Source: an uncultured Clostridium sp.
Lineage (GTDB): Bacteria; Bacillota; Clostridia; Lachnospirales; Lachnospiraceae
Direction: 5' to 3'
NCBI GenBank assembly: GCA_947178445.1
Contig: CAMWYJ010000001.1
Span: 147,119 to 211,118, forward strand
Length of the DNA stretch: 64,000 nucleotides
The notes under the pieces: model-generated
The model's input: the letters and a program-made list of their open reading frames with translations, nothing else
What the model was told of the DNA's origin: nothing
Database searches by the model: none
Shown here: in pieces, positions 1 to 10,213 of the stretch
Position numbering within the stretch: position 1 is the stretch's first letter
How the letters are laid out: every line of letters begins with the position of its first letter
Translations under genes and position numbers: made by a program

Positions 1-73
1 CCTGTATTTCAATACTTCCCTTTAATTCGTAAGCTTCTTTCACGCTAATCGCCTTCAAGTAAACCACACCCAT
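1..73 (-). CDS. 5' end of a gene running off the window, possibly murA
   Basis: This is an open frame of 24 codons cut by the window edge. It reads MGVVYLKAISVKEAYE followed by LKGSIEIQ. The second part resembles the N-terminal beta strand of MurA/EPSP-synthase-fold enzymes, which is usually followed by GAKNA, but that motif would lie outside the window. An AGGAA box sits directly before the ATG; a GTG two codons later would have better spacing. The position downstream of ftsW in a wall operon fits a murein enzyme. The identity is a guess from eight residues and context. Confidence 0.3.
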   Translation of the reverse strand, partial: MGVVYLKAISVKEAYELKGSIEIQ

Positions 74-211
74 TTCCTGCCATATATACTATAATATGCA
101 GAAATTTCCATAGTGTTACTGAGACGTTTTTCGCGAAAAATTATTTGCACTTAACCAGCACACAGTGTTCCTGTTTGATAAAATTGATTTCCACATAGGC
201 TGTCTGTATGC

Positions 212-1369
212 CTAATATTCCTTTGCAATCCGAATCTGCCTTGCCACAGACAGCACCAGACCAATTTCTACAAGCAGAAAGAAAAGCGCTGTACCTCCAT
301 AGCTTATAAATGGTAACGGTACTCCGGTAGGCGGCATCGAATTCGTCACTACAGCAATATTTAACATTGCCTGAACCGCAATATGGGTAATAACTCCCAC
401 AACAATGAGTGCCCCAAACAGGTCCGGTGCGCTCATTGCAATCATCATACACCGCCAGATCAGCAGCACAAAAATCGCAATGATGCAGGCAGCCCCAAAT
501 AAGCCAAGCTCCTCACAGATAATCGAAAATATGTAATCATTATGCGACTCAGGTAAAAAGTCCAGCTTCTGGATACTCTGCCCAAGTCCTTTCCCAAAAA
601 TTCCACCAGAGCCAATAGCATACAATGCCTGTAGCGTCTGGAATCCACCTGTATTTGCATATTCCTCCGGATGCATCCACACTTTGATACGATCCATACG
701 GTAGGAAGCAATCAGCAAAAAAATTCCCATAAATGCAACCACACCACCACCCAGCAAAAGGAACTGCTTTACTTTTGGGCTTGTGATAAATACAATCATA
801 ACTGCAATTGCAGCACAGATAATGCCCGTACTTAAATTCTCGGATGCTATGAGCGCAATTGCAATCATCGGAAGCACTAAAACCTTTACCATAACCTTGA
901 AATCTGCGATTCTCGCAGCCCGTATTGTAGAAACATGGGCAGTATATAAAATAATGACAATCTTCGCCACCTCAGACGGCTGGAATTGTACCGGACCAAT
1001 CTTGATCCAGCGGATTGCGCCATGAGATCTCGTACCAATGATCAATACAATGATGAGAAGTCCGATAATTCCATACATAAAAAACAAAGACCATCTCTTC
1101 CACCAGTGATAATCAATCCTTGATACGACAAACATCGCAACAATACCTAAAGCAGTAAAAACCCCCTGTCTCTTTAAATAATGTGCCGCATCACCAGTCT
1201 TTAACTCCGCTGTATAAGAGCTGGTGCTGTAAATCATTACAAGACCTAATGCCACCAAAAACAGAACGATAAACAATAACGAATAATCAAAGAAATCGCT
1301 CTTAAATAACATCGATGATTTTTTCTTTCTTGTCCGGTTGTTCGTCTTTACAGGCCTTCTTCTTGCCAT
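212..1369 (-). CDS. ftsW: FtsW/SpoVE-type SEDS peptidoglycan polymerase
   Basis: This is a 385-residue SEDS membrane protein that polymerises lipid II into glycan strands with a partner class B PBP at the septum or during spore cortex synthesis. After a basic cytoplasmic N-terminus it has about ten membrane segments. Family signatures are visible: GAIRWI followed by QFQPSE near residues 117-133, PESHNDYIFS near 265, and the C-terminal GVPLPFISYGG stretch. It starts three bases before the murD stop, so the two are translationally close. In Bacillus the gene at this place is spoVE; the sequence alone does not separate FtsW from SpoVE. It is the last complete dcw gene in the window. Confidence 0.95.
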   Translation of the reverse strand: MARRRPVKTNNRTRKKKSSMLFKSDFFDYSLLFIVLFLVALGLVMIYSTSSYTAELKTGDAAHYLKRQGVFTALGIVAMFVVSRIDYHWWKRWSLFFMYGIIGLLIIVLIIGTRSHGAIRWIKIGPVQFQPSEVAKIVIILYTAHVSTIRAARIADFKVMVKVLVLPMIAIALIASENLSTGIICAAIAVMIVFITSPKVKQFLLLGGGVVAFMGIFLLIASYRMDRIKVWMHPEEYANTGGFQTLQALYAIGSGGIFGKGLGQSIQKLDFLPESHNDYIFSIICEELGLFGAACIIAIFVLLIWRCMMIAMSAPDLFGALIVVGVITHIAVQAMLNIAVVTNSMPPTGVPLPFISYGGTALFFLLVEIGLVLSVARQIRIAKEY

Positions 1370-1372
1370 ACA

Positions 1373-2737
1373 CTATGCTCCTAACTCATTTACATACTCT
1401 TTAAACAAATCTCCGCGCTGCTCATAATTATCAAACATCCCCCAGCTTGCACAGGCAGGGGATAACAATACCGCCTCCCCCGGACTCGCACACTGTGCAC
1501 ACACGGTAACGGCCTCTTTTAAATCGTTGGCAAACACCACATCCGTAAAACCATACTTTGCAGCAGTATCTGCAATCATCTTGGCGGTCTGGCCAAGTAA
1601 TACAAGCTTTTTTACCTTACCGTCAAATGCCTTGATCCAATCATCAAAAGCAACACCCTTGTCATATCCGCCACCAATCAGAACCGTTCTTCGGTTCATC
1701 GCCTGAATCCCTTTTATCGCTGCATCCGGATTGGTTCCCTTTGAATCATTATAATAGGCGACTCCATTTACTTCCTTTACAAATTCAATACGATGTGCCA
1801 CACCCTTAAAGGTTTTTAGAGTCTTTACAATCACATCCATCGGAATTCCCATATGATAACCAACCGCAATACCTGCCATATAATTTTCTAAATTGTGTCC
1901 TCCAAGCAGAATCAGTTCCTTATTATCAATCACCTTGGTATCTATGCCATTTTCACAGATGACAATAGCGTCATCCTTCACACAGACACCCTCCTCTAAG
2001 CTATGTAAACGGCTAAAATAGACTATCTTCGCTTTCACCCTTTTATCCTTTGCCATTTCTCTTGTAATAGGATCATCATAATTTAAAACCAAAATATCTT
2101 CCTCTGTCTGATTCTTACACACATCAAGCTTAACAGAAGCATAATTTTCCATCGTGTAATGTCTGTTTAAATGATCCGGTGTCACGTTAAGCACCGCACT
2201 TACATGCGGTTTAAAATGAACAATTGTTTCTAACTGGAAAGAAGAAACCTCTGCAACCGTATAAGAATCTTCATTCATCTGCAGTGCCACTTCTGTATAA
2301 GGAATCCCGATATTACCGACCGTAAAACTGTTATCCGTATAGTTTGCAAACATCTCCCCCACTAAAGAGGTTGTCGTTGTCTTTCCATTCGTTCCTGTAA
2401 TCGCAGCCAAATGACCGTTTCCTGCCTGATATGCCAATTCAATCTCACTCCAGATTGGAATTCCCGACTCCCTTACCTGGTTCGCAATAACAGAATCTAC
2501 TGCAATCCCCGGACTTATTACCATTAAATCAATCCTATTTAAAATAGATTCATTTATCGCTCCTAATACAACACGAATCTGTTCCTTTTCTTCAAACTGG
2601 GATAAAAAACCATTCACATCAAGCTCCTTGTTATCATCATAAAAGGTAACTTCTGCCCCCTTTTCTAAAAGAAGCTTACCAGCATTTACCCCACTCTTTC
2701 CTGTACCTGCAATCAACACACTCTTTTGAAAATCCAT
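1373..2737 (-). CDS. murD: UDP-N-acetylmuramoyl-L-alanine:D-glutamate ligase
   Basis: MurD is the cytoplasmic ligase that adds D-glutamate to UDP-MurNAc-L-Ala using ATP. The protein has an N-terminal Rossmann-like domain (GTGKSGVNAG), the Mur ligase ATP loop GTNGKTTTT near residue 115, the HNLENYMAG motif of the central domain, and YNDSKGTNPDA opening the C-terminal domain. The length of about 454 residues is normal. I chose the ATG at 2737 (MDFQKS) because GGAGGAAG lies at ideal distance; four extra in-frame codons upstream are unlikely to be used. It lies between mraY and ftsW as in Bacillus. Confidence 0.96.
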   Translation of the reverse strand: MDFQKSVLIAGTGKSGVNAGKLLLEKGAEVTFYDDNKELDVNGFLSQFEEKEQIRVVLGAINESILNRIDLMVISPGIAVDSVIANQVRESGIPIWSEIELAYQAGNGHLAAITGTNGKTTTTSLVGEMFANYTDNSFTVGNIGIPYTEVALQMNEDSYTVAEVSSFQLETIVHFKPHVSAVLNVTPDHLNRHYTMENYASVKLDVCKNQTEEDILVLNYDDPITREMAKDKRVKAKIVYFSRLHSLEEGVCVKDDAIVICENGIDTKVIDNKELILLGGHNLENYMAGIAVGYHMGIPMDVIVKTLKTFKGVAHRIEFVKEVNGVAYYNDSKGTNPDAAIKGIQAMNRRTVLIGGGYDKGVAFDDWIKAFDGKVKKLVLLGQTAKMIADTAAKYGFTDVVFANDLKEAVTVCAQCASPGEAVLLSPACASWGMFDNYEQRGDLFKEYVNELGA

Positions 2738-2785
2738 ATCTTCCTCCAATTTTTTTTGCTATGCTCTGCCACAATTATATATCAA

Positions 2786-3745
2786 TTAAAATGCTATCAG
2801 CCCAACTAAGCAAAGTACTGCTGTCACAATGGAAAAAATTGCAACAACTTTCGTTTCCGGCCATCCACAAAGCTCAAAATGATGATGGATTGGTGCCATT
2901 TTAAAAACACGCTTTCCCGTCTTTTTGAAATAGAGAACCTGGATAATAACGGAAAGCACTTCAACAAAATAGATAAAGCCCACAATCACGATAAAGATTG
3001 GCAATTTTAACATAAACGCAGTGGAAGCAATAAGACCACCTAATGCCAATGAACCGGTATCACCCATAAACACCTTCGCCGGATATACATTAAACACCAA
3101 AAAGCCAAGCAGTGCACCTACCGCTGCACAGGTAATCGGCTCAATTCCAGACCCGGTTCCAATCGCAATTACAGTAAAAAAGGTAGAAGTAAGAACCGTA
3201 ATCGATGAAAGCAATCCATCCAGGCCATCCGTAAAATTAGTTCCGTTTACTGTACCGATTATAACAAAGAATAGAAATGGATAAAACCAAAATCCCAAAT
3301 CCCATTCATATCCATTGGTAAATGGAATGATCACGGAAGTTCCAAGCTCTGTATAATTTGCAATATAGTAAGCAAACACAGCTGTAATCACAAACTGTCC
3401 TGCCATCTTTTGCCATGCCCTAAGTCCCATTGAGCGTTTCATGACAACTTTAATATAATCATCCAAAAAACCTACCAAACCAAATCCCAGTGTCACGAAC
3501 AACACAGGAAGGATAACCGGGTTTTTCTTCATATAAAACAATGATGTGATAACAATACTCACCAGAATGATCAGACCACCCATTGTCGGTGTTCCTGACT
3601 TTTTTAAATGGGATTCCGGTCCATCGTCTCTCACAAACTGCCCAAATTTCAACTTTTTAAGAAATGGTATCATTACCGGGCTTAGTACCACACTGATACC
3701 AAATGCAATCAATACCGGCAATAATACTGTAAAATCAAATTTCAT
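2786..3745 (-). CDS. mraY: Phospho-N-acetylmuramoyl-pentapeptide transferase
   Basis: MraY transfers phospho-MurNAc-pentapeptide to undecaprenyl phosphate to make lipid I in the membrane. The multi-pass protein shows the expected catalytic landmarks: LDDYIKV, NGTNFTDGLDGL and the cytoplasmic APIHHHFE histidine motif near the C-terminus. I start it at 3745 (MKFDFT), where a TAGGAAAAAAT ribosome site precedes the ATG; this gives 319 residues, the usual family length. The longer open frame adds 23 polar residues that do not look like MraY. murE and murF, often found nearby, are absent from this window. Confidence 0.96.
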   Translation of the reverse strand: MKFDFTVLLPVLIAFGISVVLSPVMIPFLKKLKFGQFVRDDGPESHLKKSGTPTMGGLIILVSIVITSLFYMKKNPVILPVLFVTLGFGLVGFLDDYIKVVMKRSMGLRAWQKMAGQFVITAVFAYYIANYTELGTSVIIPFTNGYEWDLGFWFYPFLFFVIIGTVNGTNFTDGLDGLLSSITVLTSTFFTVIAIGTGSGIEPITCAAVGALLGFLVFNVYPAKVFMGDTGSLALGGLIASTAFMLKLPIFIVIVGFIYFVEVLSVIIQVLYFKKTGKRVFKMAPIHHHFELCGWPETKVVAIFSIVTAVLCLVGLIAF

Positions 3746-3895
3746 ATTTTTTCCTACCCTTTTGTAATTATATTTTGTGTAAGGCTTGTTGTTTCCGCTA
3801 TCCCGCAAACCCAATATCCAAACTACAATACCTTGTGTCTCATTTAAAACACATACTTTTATAGTATAAGTCTTTTTTTCCTATTTAGCAACCCT

Positions 3896-5779
3896 CTATT
3901 CCACTGTATCTTCAAAGAATTCAAGCATTGTTTCTTCGATATCCTCCTCTTCATATTCTGCCTCTAACCCCATATACGGAAGAATATTTGAAAATATCTC
4001 CGACATAACGGGAGCCGCTATCGTTCCTCCATAATAGATACCAACCGGTTCATCAATCATTATAATTCCAATAATCTGTGGATTATCCGCAGGTGCAAAC
4101 CCCAAAAACGATGATATATATTTTCCGTTTCCTCTCGGCAGCTTTTCTGATGTTGCCGTTTTGCCACCCACACGGAATCCTTCTACTTTGCCTTTGCTGC
4201 CGGAGCCTTCTGCTACAACTGCCTCTAAAAGCTCCTTCATCGTATCCGATGTCTCTTTCTTAATCGCATTCTCCTTCTCCGTGAAGCGGAATGTTTTCGT
4301 CTTCTTCCCATTTTCATCTGTGGTCCAGAGACCAAAATGCGGTGTGACCAAAGTTCCTCCATTTATCACCGCACTGGCAGCTCGCAATAGCTGCAGCGGT
4401 GTAATCTGAAAGGACTGCCCAAAGCTCATAGTCGCAAGTTCAACAGCTCCCACATCCTCCTGCTTATGCATGATCGAAGATGCCTCGCCAGGCAAATCCA
4501 CTCCTGTCTTTTCAAACAAACCAAGCTTTTTATAATTTTTGTACATATTGGCTACACCGACTCTCGCCCCCACATCCATGAATACCGGATTACAGGAATT
4601 CATAATCCCCTGCTTGAAAGTCTCCAAACCATGACCTCCCACTTTATGGCACCGGATTCTTCTATCCTCCACAACCCGGAAACCGGGGCATGAAAAAGTA
4701 TCCTCCACTTTTACAACATTTTCTTCCAATGCAGCCGTTGCTGTGACAATTTTAAAAGTAGAGCCCGGCTCATAGGTATCATTGATACAAAAATTACGCC
4801 ACATATTATTTAAAGCATCCTGTTTTTGTTGCTTGGTTAATTTTTTCGTTGTCTTTTCACCCGTCTCCTTCCCGTCTTCTTTCTTTTTTACATCCTCAGT
4901 ATTTTCTTCTATGTTTTCTTTCGTTTCTTCCTCTTCAATCGGAGTCACATACAAATCCTTTACATCTACTAAATTATATGGCTCATTTAAGTTATATTCC
5001 GGCACATTTACCATCGCATATATTTCTCCATTTTGCGGATTCATCAATACCACAGAAACCCGTTTTGCCTGCTTTGCTTTAAGTACCTTTGTAGCTGCCT
5101 GTTCCGCATAAGTCTGTATATTCACATCTATTGAAATATATAAATTATTGCCTGCTATCGGCTCTAATCTGCTCTCTGCTTCATTTTCTATTTCTATTCC
5201 ATGTGCGTCCGTCAGTGTCAAAATACTGCCAGGAATCCCGGCTAACACCTCCTCATAGGAAACCTCCAGACCTACAATTCCCTGGTTATCCGATCCAGTA
5301 AAGCCAAGCACTTTACTTGCGAGGCTGTCGTATGGATAATACCTTTTGTAGTCTTCATCAATCATAACACCATCCAGATTAAGTTCACGAAGGCGATCCG
5401 CTGTCTCTTTATCCACATTGCTCTTGATTTTTTCCCGCATCGTATTTGCCTGAACCTTTTTGCGTATATCCGTTTCTTCTAATTCCAATATACTGCAAAG
5501 AGCATTTATTACCTCTTCCTCATCTGTAATCTGGGAACGTATGACTGATATAGAGCTCACAGGCTTATTCCCCGCTAATTCCACACCGTTTCTGTCATAT
5601 ATGATTCCTCTTTTCGCCTTTATGCTCCGTTCCCTTTCATGAAGGGACTCTGCCTTTTCCAGATAAAATTCTGACTTTGCAAGCATTAAATACGAAAGCC
5701 GTCCAACCAAAAGACAAAGTATCGTAACCATGCCAATCGCAATCACAAAAATTTTTTTTCTGGTAAAAGTCTTTACCAT
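3896..5779 (-). CDS. Class B penicillin-binding protein, SpoVD-like
   Basis: This monofunctional transpeptidase has one N-terminal membrane anchor (residues about 9-30), a PBP dimerisation domain, and a transpeptidase domain with SxxK as STFK in EPGSTFKIVTA and SxN as SCN. The third motif reads KTA rather than KTG (GGKTATSE). A charged Lys/Glu-rich insert of about 45 residues precedes the transpeptidase core. No PASTA domains follow and the C-terminus is acidic. It follows a second class B PBP, matching the Bacillus order pbpB-spoVD, so I infer a SpoVD-like role, partner of FtsW/SpoVE. The two proteins are clearly paralogous (shared LPRGN-KYI and FGQSF/FGQGP motifs). Confidence 0.88.
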   Translation of the reverse strand: MVKTFTRKKIFVIAIGMVTILCLLVGRLSYLMLAKSEFYLEKAESLHERERSIKAKRGIIYDRNGVELAGNKPVSSISVIRSQITDEEEVINALCSILELEETDIRKKVQANTMREKIKSNVDKETADRLRELNLDGVMIDEDYKRYYPYDSLASKVLGFTGSDNQGIVGLEVSYEEVLAGIPGSILTLTDAHGIEIENEAESRLEPIAGNNLYISIDVNIQTYAEQAATKVLKAKQAKRVSVVLMNPQNGEIYAMVNVPEYNLNEPYNLVDVKDLYVTPIEEEETKENIEENTEDVKKKEDGKETGEKTTKKLTKQQKQDALNNMWRNFCINDTYEPGSTFKIVTATAALEENVVKVEDTFSCPGFRVVEDRRIRCHKVGGHGLETFKQGIMNSCNPVFMDVGARVGVANMYKNYKKLGLFEKTGVDLPGEASSIMHKQEDVGAVELATMSFGQSFQITPLQLLRAASAVINGGTLVTPHFGLWTTDENGKKTKTFRFTEKENAIKKETSDTMKELLEAVVAEGSGSKGKVEGFRVGGKTATSEKLPRGNGKYISSFLGFAPADNPQIIGIIMIDEPVGIYYGGTIAAPVMSEIFSNILPYMGLEAEYEEEDIEETMLEFFEDTVE

Positions 5780-5914
5780 ATCTGACGACCTTATGCCTTT
5801 TTTTTATCATATTATCCACTTTTTCAACTTATGCGTAATCTGTATAATTTTGTAACGAAACCAAAGATTTTGCAAAATTGACTCTCGATAACTGATTTTT
5901 CCTAAAGATAACCC

Positions 5915-5981
5915 AGGCATGGACTTCTCTCCCAATGAAATCCATGCCTTATTCAATAATCGAACCAGCTGCTGCCGGTTC
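5915..5981 (-). other. Two hairpins between the tandem PBP genes
   Basis: The 235-base gap between the PBP genes holds two perfect inverted repeats: AGGCATGGA/TCCATGCCT at 5915-5923 and 5941-5949, and GAACC/GGTTC at 5962-5966 and 5977-5981. Neither is followed by a T-run on the minus strand, so they are not clear intrinsic terminators. They could be an attenuator or an mRNA-processing site between the two cistrons. Confidence 0.5.
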
Positions 5982-6014
5982 TTAACAGTATGTCATTATT
6001 TTGAAATACATTTA

Positions 6015-8180
6015 TTATGTTTGCACATCGTCTGTATTTTCTGTAGTTCCTTCCACCGGCTCTTCGCTGGTCTGATCACCACTCTCCGTTGTCTGATTAT
6101 CACCATCACCCTCTGGCGTTCCCTCGGAAGAATTATCTTCTCCCTGGATATCTCCTGCCTGGTTCTCACCAATCTGTTCATCCGGTATTTCACCATCATA
6201 CAAAGGACCGGCCACTTCATCTCCCACTTTATCAACGGTATTGCTGTTATCTGCATCCTCCGTCTGGTAGACATTCATATAAGGTAGTAGCTCCTCAAAA
6301 ATACTTTGTGCGATAATCGTACCAAGACCAGAAGTTGCCTGATCTTCCACATGCGGTTCATCAACTGTTACATAAACAACCACCTGCGGATTTTCTACCG
6401 GCGCAAAACCAATAAACGAAAGAATATATTTTTTATTGCCACGCGGCAGTTTTTCTGCTGTACCTGTTTTACCGCCAATGGTATATCCCTCTACCTTTGC
6501 CTTATTTCCAGTACCACTTTCTACCACCTCAAAAAGTGTGTTTCGCATAAATGCAGATGTATCAGAAGACACTGTCTTTCTAAGCACTGTCGGTTCAATA
6601 TTGTTAATGATCCCACCATTCTCATCTACAATTTGCTTCACCATATGAGGTTCATAGTAATTCCCACCATTAATTACGGAGCAAAATGCGGTTCCAATTT
6701 GCAGCATCGTAACTGTCGGACCCTGTCCAAAGGAAGATGTCGCAAGCTCAACAGGGTTCAGCCGTTCTCTTTCATAAATCAGTCCGGCTGCTTCACCCGG
6801 TAAATCCACCCCGGTTACCTTTCCAAACCCAAATACATTCTGGTATTTTGAAAAGGTAGATCGTCCTTCCAGCTTTGCGATTTCCATAAGCGCCACATTA
6901 CAGGACTGCATCAATGCCTGTGGAATATTCACCTGTCCATGGCCCTGATGATTGTGACAATTAATGGTAGCATCTTCAACCTCTAAGTTGCCGCCGCAAA
7001 AAAAGCTCTCATCACCCTTTAATATACTGTCCTCAATTGCTCCTGAAATTGTAAAAGTTTTATATGTGGAACCCGGCTCAAAACCGTCCGATATAATGAA
7101 ATTCCGCCATGCCTTATTCAAGCATACCAGCCGAAATTCCTCATAATTTTTATTAACACTTTTTATTTTTTCCTCCGGGGAAATCTCCCCATTTTCCAGC
7201 ATTGCCTTTAAGCTTGCTTTTTCCTCTGATAATTCCGTTTTATCATCCGTATAAAAATACGATTTCGACTCATCCTCCAACAAGTGACTGATATAGTTTT
7301 TTTCAAACAGATAAGAAAAGGTACTATCCTCATACGGCTCATTCAAATCATAGGAATTTGAATTTGCCATTGCCAGCACTTCACCCGAATTCGGATCCAT
7401 CACAAGCACGGAAACATTCCTTGCCCCGGTCTCTGACATAAATGCATTTATCTTCTTTTCCACAATGCTTTGTGCATTGGCATCGATGGTTGTTATCACA
7501 TTATATCCATTCACCGGACTTTTCGTTGTCCGCTCTAATGACATATCCTCTGTGAGATATCCATACTCCCTTCCATTCGTGCCGTTTAATTCACTGCTGT
7601 AGTAGCCTTCAATACCACCCTGCCCTACATTACCACTCACCGTAAACCCAATGGCATGGCATGCAAGAGAACCATATGGATAGTATCGCTCGTATTCATC
7701 CTCAAACCATATTCCCTTTACATTTTTACCATCATCCGTGGCAATAAAATCCTGAAAGGGTTTTACCTCTTCATAAGAAATCTTTGTCAGCATCCTTTTG
7801 TAAAGGGAATTATTATCTGCTAATGCTTTGTCAAGTTCTTCCTCCGTTATGTCAAAATATTGAATCAATGCTTTTTTCGTAGCTTTTTTTACATCATCAT
7901 TTTGCATAATATTTTTTGGTTCAATAATAAGATTATATACCTTCTCACTGGTTGCAAGCTGTGTTCCATTGCGGTCTAAAATATCACCTCTGCGATAAGG
8001 GATCTCAATGCTGTCATAGCTTTGCTGGGCGAGCACTATCTTTTCGTATCTTTTTCCATCTTTTACATTAATATAAAGAATTCTTGCAACCAATGCCACA
8101 AATAAAACCGTAACAATTACAATTACTACCAACAGTTTGTTTTGCATTCTTGCAAGAAATCTTTTCCTTTTCTTCGCCAT
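6015..8180 (-). CDS. Class B penicillin-binding protein, PbpB/FtsI-like, with acidic tail
   Basis: This septal-type transpeptidase of 721 residues has one membrane anchor (about residues 14-34), a dimerisation domain and a transpeptidase domain with STYK (EPGSTYKTF), SCN and KTG (GGKTGTAE). From about residue 640 the chain becomes a low-complexity Glu/Asp/Gly/Thr tail to the C-terminus, in place of the PASTA domains some Gram-positive PBPs carry. It directly follows ftsL, as pbpB does in Bacillus, and probably forms the FtsL-PBP-FtsW septal complex. The RBS is weak and the start codon follows the ftsL stop by only 14 bases, suggesting coupled translation. Confidence 0.9.
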   Translation of the reverse strand: MAKKRKRFLARMQNKLLVVIVIVTVLFVALVARILYINVKDGKRYEKIVLAQQSYDSIEIPYRRGDILDRNGTQLATSEKVYNLIIEPKNIMQNDDVKKATKKALIQYFDITEEELDKALADNNSLYKRMLTKISYEEVKPFQDFIATDDGKNVKGIWFEDEYERYYPYGSLACHAIGFTVSGNVGQGGIEGYYSSELNGTNGREYGYLTEDMSLERTTKSPVNGYNVITTIDANAQSIVEKKINAFMSETGARNVSVLVMDPNSGEVLAMANSNSYDLNEPYEDSTFSYLFEKNYISHLLEDESKSYFYTDDKTELSEEKASLKAMLENGEISPEEKIKSVNKNYEEFRLVCLNKAWRNFIISDGFEPGSTYKTFTISGAIEDSILKGDESFFCGGNLEVEDATINCHNHQGHGQVNIPQALMQSCNVALMEIAKLEGRSTFSKYQNVFGFGKVTGVDLPGEAAGLIYERERLNPVELATSSFGQGPTVTMLQIGTAFCSVINGGNYYEPHMVKQIVDENGGIINNIEPTVLRKTVSSDTSAFMRNTLFEVVESGTGNKAKVEGYTIGGKTGTAEKLPRGNKKYILSFIGFAPVENPQVVVYVTVDEPHVEDQATSGLGTIIAQSIFEELLPYMNVYQTEDADNSNTVDKVGDEVAGPLYDGEIPDEQIGENQAGDIQGEDNSSEGTPEGDGDNQTTESGDQTSEEPVEGTTENTDDVQT

Positions 8181-8194
8181 ATTATCACCTGAAT

Positions 8195-8677
8195 TTATTT
8201 CTCTGGTACATCCTTATATTGCTTCACATAATCAGGATTTGTAGTCTCGTATGAGATAACCTGTCCTGTTTTAGGATAGACCATACCAAGCTCTTTTGTC
8301 GCCACGTCATACACCTTTGTCAGATCTACGGAGCTTTCTAACCGCTTGCTAGTCTCATTATTTGTATCTGTCATTTCATTTAGGTTACTTTCTAAAATGG
8401 CAATCTGTCTTTTCTGTTCTGCGATATCTGCCTGTAAAGACAGCATACTGATACAGGACACAAATAAAAATGCTGTTGCTGTTACAAGTGCTACTGTATA
8501 TTTCAAATCAAACGCTCTTGCACGTTTTGTATTTCTTCTGACTCTTTCATTTACCTGATGTCTTTTCTTTTCCCTGTGCTCCGGCCGTTCTACCCGTTGC
8601 GGTGCCGTAGATAGTTTTCTTGCTGTATTACCTTCGATGTAATATTCTCTCTGATAATTTCTTGAATCCAATGTCAC
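8195..8677 (-). CDS. ftsL: FtsL-like septum protein
   Basis: This is a small bitopic protein of 160 residues. A basic cytoplasmic part of about 60 residues (RRNTKRARAF) is followed by one membrane helix (YTVALVTATAFLFVSCISML) and an extracytoplasmic coiled coil. That is the FtsL/DivIC architecture. Sequence conservation in this family is low, so the call rests on topology and on its position between rsmH and pbpB, which is invariant in dcw clusters. It would act as regulator and scaffold of the FtsW-PBP pair. Confidence 0.82.
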   Translation of the reverse strand: MTLDSRNYQREYYIEGNTARKLSTAPQRVERPEHREKKRHQVNERVRRNTKRARAFDLKYTVALVTATAFLFVSCISMLSLQADIAEQKRQIAILESNLNEMTDTNNETSKRLESSVDLTKVYDVATKELGMVYPKTGQVISYETTNPDYVKQYKDVPEK

Positions 8678-8785
8678 ATTCCCCTTTTCTAAATACGTTT
8701 CTCATCCGTGTTTCCGGTATTCCCCAATTCATCGAATGGCGACGTGTTTCGCCGTTGTTGTGTTTTTCTATATAATAATTACCAA

Positions 8786-9727
8786 TTATGCTTTTTCAAA
8801 AATACGAAGCTTCGCACTTTTGCTTCTTCTGTTCTCCTCTAATTCTTCCTCTGACGGTAAAATTGGTTTTCTCGTGATGACCTTTCCCTTTGAAACCTTA
8901 CCGCATACACATTTAGGAAAGTCGGGAGGGCATGTACAAGGATTCTCATTTGTTCTAAAAATCCTCTTTACAATCCGATCTTCTAACGAGTGGAACGTAA
9001 TTATGCAAATTCGGCCCCCCTGATTCAGCAGGTCTATCATTTGGTCGATGGATTGCTCAAGAATGGTCAGTTCCTGATTTAGTTCAATCCTGATAGCCTG
9101 ATAGGTTCTTTTTGACGGGTGCCCTCCTGCAGACCTAGCTCTAATTGGTATAGCAGCCTTAATTATGTCATTAAGCTCAAATGTAGTCTCAATGATTTTA
9201 TTCTGCCTCGCAAGACATATATGCTTTGCGATGTTTTTGGCAAATTTCTCCTCTCCATAATCTTTGATTACCCGGTATAATTCCATTTCCGGATATTGAT
9301 TAATTATATCTTTAGCAGTCATTTCCTGCCTTTGATCCATCCTCATATCGAGAGGTGCATCTTCTCTGTATGTAAACCCTCTCTCTGGTGTATCTAACTG
9401 ATGGGAGGATACCCCCAGGTCTAAAACAATACCGTCAACACCGCTGACTCCTAAATCATTTATTACCTGGGGGGTTTTTTGATAATTGCTTCTTATAATG
9501 TCTATTTTTACTTTATCTTGATATGGTAATAGACGGGCGCTTGCTGCTTCAATCGCAGCAGCGTCCTGGTCTATTCCTATGAACCTTGCTTTACGGGACA
9601 AACGTGCACATACATAAAATGCATGTCCTCCACCACCTAAGGTGCCATCCACATAAGTTCCGTTTTCTTTTATGTTAAGTCCTTCAATAGTCTCTTCTAG
9701 CAAAACCGACTTATGTGAAAATTCCAC
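8786..9727 (-). CDS. rsmH: 16S rRNA (cytosine1402-N4)-methyltransferase
   Basis: RsmH (MraW) methylates C1402 in the ribosomal P site using S-adenosylmethionine. At 313 residues it shows the family hallmarks: HKSVLLEET near the N-terminus, the SAM site [39 protein letters not shown], and the C-terminal ISFHSLED-type segment ([12 protein letters not shown]) followed by a [12 protein letters not shown] cysteine cluster. It lies between mraZ and ftsL, its standard place. Confidence 0.97.
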   Translation of the reverse strand: MEFSHKSVLLEETIEGLNIKENGTYVDGTLGGGGHAFYVCARLSRKARFIGIDQDAAAIEAASARLLPYQDKVKIDIIRSNYQKTPQVINDLGVSGVDGIVLDLGVSSHQLDTPERGFTYREDAPLDMRMDQRQEMTAKDIINQYPEMELYRVIKDYGEEKFAKNIAKHICLARQNKIIETTFELNDIIKAAIPIRARSAGGHPSKRTYQAIRIELNQELTILEQSIDQMIDLLNQGGRICIITFHSLEDRIVKRIFRTNENPCTCPPDFPKCVCGKVSKGKVITRKPILPSEEELEENRRSKSAKLRIFEKA

Positions 9728-9766
9728 GTTTCCCCTCCTTCTTTATTATGATTTCACAGACAAACT

Positions 9767-10213
9767 TTAGATCATAATTCCGAGTTCTTCAAATCCCTTT
9801 GCGATTTCATCAAAATCAATGTCTTCCACATTGTTCTGTGCATCCCATTTTTCTCTGCTCCAAATCTCTGCATGGTCGCCCATACCTACAATGGTCACAT
9901 CCTTTGTAATATCCGCAAACTTTCTAAGAACTGGCGACAACAGGACTCTCCCCTGATTATCCACCTCTACATCATCTGCGCTTCCCATAAAGAATCTTAC
10001 AAACTGTCTCGCTTGTGTATTTGTAGTTGGAAGCTTACTTAACTTGCTCTCGAATATTTCCCATTCATCATTCGGATAGGCATGTAAGCATCCATCCATT
10101 CCTCTTGTTACCACAAAGGATAATCCTAAACGTTCCCTAAGCTTCGAAGGTACGATCATTCTGCCCTTGGCATCCACAGAGTGGTTATATTCGCCTTTTA
10201 ACCCCTTGGACAT
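9767..10213 (-). CDS. mraZ: MraZ transcriptional regulator of the dcw operon
   Basis: MraZ is an AbrB-fold DNA-binding protein that assembles into rings and represses its own operon. The 148 residues contain the two tandem MraZ repeats with the DNA-contact motifs DAKGRMIVP (residues about 14-22) and DNQGRVLLSP (about 86-95). It is the first gene of the division operon, and five GTGG decamers that look like its operator lie just upstream at 10321-10364. AAGGAAGG precedes the ATG. Confidence 0.95.
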   Translation of the reverse strand: MSKGLKGEYNHSVDAKGRMIVPSKLRERLGLSFVVTRGMDGCLHAYPNDEWEIFESKLSKLPTTNTQARQFVRFFMGSADDVEVDNQGRVLLSPVLRKFADITKDVTIVGMGDHAEIWSREKWDAQNNVEDIDFDEIAKGFEELGIMI

